From JALRAP01 sp046302815 (GTDB taxonomy: Bacteria > Bacteroidota > Bacteroidia > AKYH767-A > OLB10), in assembly GCA_046302815.1 (NCBI GenBank), contig JBKCHO010000062.1, forward strand, positions 1-17,524: 17,524 nucleotides of DNA. The letters are read 5' to 3'. The notes beneath the pieces were generated by a model. That model was given only the letters and a program-made list of their open reading frames with translations. It made no database searches and was not told the DNA's origin. Numbering within the stretch: position 1 is the first letter of the stretch; the number at the start of each line of letters is the position of its first letter. Of the stretch, positions 15,701 to 17,524 are shown piece by piece. Both the position numbers and the translations under genes were made by a program.

Positions 15701-17524
15701 GCTAACTCCGATGCCGCAGTACTTGCACTAGCCAATCAAACAAGCCCTCTATTCTTTTTCAATGGTGATGATGCCATTCAACTCACCAAAGATTTCGGAT
15801 TGACCATCGTAGATATCTTCGGTCGTGTGGGCGAAGATCCTGGAACAGCTTGGGGTGTTGCTCCACTTACCACCATTGACCAAACGCTGCGTCGTCGCTC
15901 TACAGCGACCCAGGGTGTGACCGTCAACCCGACCTCTGGCTTCCCAACACTTGCCACCGAGTGGAATGCTTTTCCAGTGGATAACTATTCAAACCTCGGA
16001 ACCCATTTTGTGAATGGCACCTCCGGTGGCGCAACGGTTACATTGACCGGTGTTGACCCCAGTGGCAACTCCTCTTCTTGTATTTCAACAATCACAGTAC
16101 TGGATAATATTTCACCAACCGTTTCCTGCAAGAACATCAATCTGTATTTAGATGGTAGTGGGAATGCCAACTTGGTTGCAGCTCAAATCGACAACGGTTC
16201 AGCCGACAATTGCGGCATCGCTTCGATGACGGTCAGCCAAACTGCTTTCACATGTGCCAACATCGGCGTCAATACCGTTACCCTCACTGTTGCTGATGTG
16301 TATGGCAATACTGCTTCTTGCAATGCAACAGTTACCGTACTCGATACCCTTTCTCCGGCGGCAGGTTTCCAAAATGTCACCGTTTACCTGGATGCAACCG
16401 GAAATGCAACATTGTCGGCGAGCCAAGTGAACACCAACACCAGCGATAATTGCGGAACACCTACCTTGTCTGTGTCCCCCACCAGTTATGATTGCGGCGA
16501 CCTGGGTGCTGTGAATGCTCCAACCGACCTGCTGATCTCTGAATATGTAGAAGGCTCGGGCAACAACAAGTGCATCGAAATTTACAACGGAACCAATAAC
16601 ACCATCAACCTTGCAACAGGTGGATACCAATTGCGCGTATACTTCAATGGTGCAACCACATTCACCACGATCAACCTGACCGGAACCGTTGCTGCAGGTG
16701 GAACACACTTGATTTGCAATACCGCATCCACTGCTCCATTCCTGGCCCTTGCAAACCAAACAAGCGGCTCCATGACCTATAACGGCGACGATGCGATCGT
16801 ACTTTTCAGAACATCCGGAAACCAAATCGTTGATATTTTTGGAAGAACCGGAGAAGACCCAGGAACATCATGGATTTCTGGAGCCTTGAATACCGCTGAT
16901 CAAACTCTTCGTCGTAAATCGACTGTCACTGCGGGCGTAACTGCAAACCCTGCCTCCGGATTCCCAACTTTGGCAAACCAGTGGACCAATGCCGGCTTGG
17001 ACAACACATCCAATCTCGGCAGTCACTTCATGGTAATTGGAAACAACACCGCACAATTCACCGTTACCGATGCGGGTGGAAACAGCTTGACCGTACCGGT
17101 GGGCGTTACCGTTAAAGACACCATCAAGCCGGTTGCTTCTTGTCAAAACATCAGCGTCAACTTGAACGCCTCTGGAGTAGCCACCATCACCGCCTCACAA
17201 ATCAACAATGGCTCATCCGATAATTGTGGTATTGCTTCCTTGTCGGTTTCACAGTCGTCCTTCAATTGCTCGAACCTGGGTTCGAACACGGTAACCCTAA
17301 CCGTAACTGATTTGGATGGTAACACAGCTACTTGCAACGCAACGGTCACCGTGAACGATGTCATCAATCCGACCATTACCGCTCCGTCGGCTGTTTCGGC
17401 AAACACCAACACCGGATGTACTGCGACTGGTGTTTCATTGGGAACTCCAACTACTAACGATAATTGTTCTGTGGCTTCAGTGACCAATAACGCTCCTGCG
17501 GCATTCCCATTGGGTAGCACTACC
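12791..17524 (+). CDS. Giant secreted multidomain repeat protein (partial, runs off the window)
   Basis: A single frame of 1578 codons with no stop from the ATG at 12791 to the window end, so the C-terminus is missing. Domains by residue: signal peptide (1 to about 27, ending at SYSQ); lamin-tail domain LTD1 (about 29-200, VVISQVYGGGG and FIELFNRS); SprB-like repeat (about 208-276); five 49-53-residue WNG/GCDST repeats (about 280-520); a beta-sandwich-like domain (521 to about 690, SELVVEISTDG and VRIDDVKLTG); Ig/PKD-like domain (693-765); then HYR-like modules from 766. Modules 2 and 4 contain inserted lamin-tail domains (902-1074, 1243-1413). The protein is rich in Thr, Ser, Asn and Gly. 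Such proteins in Bacteroidota are usually exported by the type IX system using a C-terminal sorting domain, which would lie beyond the window. LTDs of this type also accompany extracellular nucleases, so an enzyme domain downstream is possible. The role is probably adhesion or an extracellular matrix function (inference). Confidence 0.9.
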   Translation, partial: MFANRYSALKNWLALTAICLLTTQSYSQVVISQVYGGGGNTGAPYTNDFIELFNRSNSSVSLNGMSVQYASSTGTSWTVTALPNFTLNPGQYFLVRQAGGINGVALPTADATGTIAMSANGGKVALVSSTTALSGSCPTAGVIDFVGFGTTANCFEGTGPTAAPSATLAVLRAANGCTDSNNNSSNFATATPNPRNSASAFNVCPIPLSASSTAGTISCFGGSTTITVSATGGTAPYSGTGTFTVSAGTYNYTVTDNAGATATTSITVTQPSAISSSSSATACGSYVWNGTTYTTSGSYSYNTTASNGCDSTANLVLTINNATTSSTSITSQGPYSWNGTTYSTSGTYTFSTTNSVGCDSTATLVLTITAAPCTPTTSTTSATACNSYTWNGSTYTSSGSYTYVTLNSGGCDSTATLLLTINNSTSSITNATACNSYTWNGTTYTSSGSYTYNTTNAVGCDSTATLNLTINSNSTSSATVSACNSYTWNGNTYTSSGTYTYSTTNAAGCDSTATLNLTINTFSSQVVVFAESMGFVGGTTAIATHETNNGFDNDGYTMSGTADIRTTSASNTYAGASGSANVFFTNNSTASFQISGINTIGINNLVLGFGNLKTATASNGSELVVEISTDGTTFSPLAVTPMNSGTGTTGWQYRTSTGSIPNTANLTIRWRTTTSALQVRIDDVKLTGSQSGTATITASGSTTFCPGGSVTLTSSGASTYLWSSGETTQSISVTQSGTYSCVATDANGCTSASNSISVSADDFIAPTVICQNITVPLDINGEAIITAAQIDNGSSDNCGISSISISNDFFTAGELGPNNVDLFITDVNGNTASCTAIVTIIDGFGPTMNCNNLTVYLDANGTATITPAQVDNGSFDGDGIDTLYLSRTTLNCGDISVVGAVAPTDLIISEYVEGSINNKCIELYNGTNNPIDLAANSYQLKFFFNGSSGASTTINLAGIVGPGQTHVVCAANSDAAVLALANQTSPLFFFNGDDAIQLTKDFGLTIVDIFGRVGEDPGTAWGVAPLTTIDQTLRRRSTATQGVTVNPTSGFPTLATEWNAFPVDNYSNLGTHFVNGTSGGATVTLTGVDPSGNSSSCISTITVLDNISPTVSCKNINLYLDGSGNANLVAAQIDNGSADNCGIASMTVSQTAFTCANIGVNTVTLTVADVYGNTASCNATVTVLDTLSPAAGFQNVTVYLDATGNATLSASQVNTNTSDNCGTPTLSVSPTSYDCGDLGAVNAPTDLLISEYVEGSGNNKCIEIYNGTNNTINLATGGYQLRVYFNGATTFTTINLTGTVAAGGTHLICNTASTAPFLALANQTSGSMTYNGDDAIVLFRTSGNQIVDIFGRTGEDPGTSWISGALNTADQTLRRKSTVTAGVTANPASGFPTLANQWTNAGLDNTSNLGSHFMVIGNNTAQFTVTDAGGNSLTVPVGVTVKDTIKPVASCQNISVNLNASGVATITASQINNGSSDNCGIASLSVSQSSFNCSNLGSNTVTLTVTDLDGNTATCNATVTVNDVINPTITAPSAVSANTNTGCTATGVSLGTPTTNDNCSVASVTNNAPAAFPLGSTT
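13628..14350 (+). repeat. Five tandem WNG/GCDST protein repeats
   Basis: Units start with the first-cysteine position at 13637, 13784, 13943, 14090 and 14237, a period of 147 bases (49 residues) except for 159 between units 2 and 3. Each reads CxSYxWNGxxYxxSGxYxY, a short variable part, GCDSTAxLxLTI and a Ser/Thr/Asn linker. In unit 2 the first cysteine is replaced by Gln (SQGPYSWNG), while an extra Cys appears in the linker after it (AAPC). DNA-level identity is moderate, so the array is not a recent perfect duplication. Confidence 0.85.
15086..17524 (+). repeat. HYR-like module chain with two nested lamin-tail domains
   Basis: Module boundaries, taken at the Pro preceding the C/F-x-N strand: M1 15086-15325, M2 15326-16114, M3 16115-16354, M4 16355-17128, M5 17129-17368, M6 from 17369 (partial). 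M1, M3 and M5 are each exactly 80 residues: PTVxCQN, LDxxGxAxITAxQIDNGSxDNCGI, then xxVxLxVxDxxGNTAxC and VTVxD. M2 (263 residues) and M4 (258) have the same ends, but a lamin-tail domain is inserted after the CGDxx turn (15494-16012 and 16517-17029). M2+M3 (1029 bases) and M4+M5 (1014 bases) therefore form a diverged tandem duplication. Confidence 0.85.

Noticed and set aside
12922..17520. Many minus-strand and frame-shifted open frames inside the giant protein gene, for example 12922-13464 and 17143-17520
   Set aside because: They are shadows of the long plus-strand frame. Its repeated Thr/Asn/Gly/Ser codons are rarely stops in other frames. The shadow products lack recognisable motifs, while the plus frame gives coherent domains throughout.

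Overview
The window reads as a chromosomal stretch from a member of the Bacteroidota, probably the Flavobacteriales/Sphingobacteriales side. Supporting signs are exact matches to the Bacteroidota promoter (-7 box TAnnTTTG, -33 TTG about 19 bases upstream), few obvious Shine-Dalgarno sequences, very short leaders, and a giant secreted Ser/Thr/Asn-rich protein built from repeats typical of this phylum. No rRNA, tRNA, IS element, CRISPR array or phage gene was found. The genus cannot be fixed from sequence alone.

Layout, left to right. A DEAD-box RNA helicase (RhlE type, minus) is divergent from a family 2 glycosyltransferase with a Rossmann-like C-terminal extension (plus). A 330-base gap follows that holds a possible 58-residue basic ORF (minus) and a textbook promoter for the next cluster. 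That cluster (2665-4242, plus) encodes a Crp/Fnr regulator with all of its cysteines in one short stretch, an exported rhodanese and a DinB-fold protein whose start overlaps the rhodanese stop (GTGA). Next come peptide chain release factor 3 (prfC) and an exported oligopeptidase B-like S9A peptidase, 3 bases apart. On the minus strand, convergent to these, phosphoglucosamine mutase overlaps a cysteine desulfurase by four bases (ATGA). Divergent from the mutase is a short operon of a membrane-anchored TPR protein and lumazine synthase. A small SET-domain protein (minus) converges on lumazine synthase across an 18-bp inverted repeat that runs into both stop codons.

The right-hand 4.7 kb (12791 to the window end) is one uninterrupted reading frame of at least 1578 codons with no stop inside the window. 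It encodes a signal peptide, a lamin-tail domain (LTD), a SprB-like repeat, five 49-residue 'WNG/GCDST' repeats, a beta-sandwich-like domain, an Ig/PKD-like domain and a chain of HYR-like modules. The most striking feature is that modules 2 and 4 each carry a complete extra LTD of about 172 residues in the same internal loop, while modules 1, 3 and 5 are plain and exactly 80 residues long. This is a nested domain, propagated by duplication of a two-module unit of about 1.02 kb.

Most of the rest is housekeeping: translation termination, RNA remodelling, cell-wall precursor synthesis, sulfur mobilisation and riboflavin synthesis. The parts that look lineage-specific are the giant secreted protein, the Crp/rhodanese/DinB cluster, the glycosyltransferase fusion, the small basic ORF and the stop-codon-spanning inverted repeat. 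Several start codons were placed by promoter position rather than by the longest frame.
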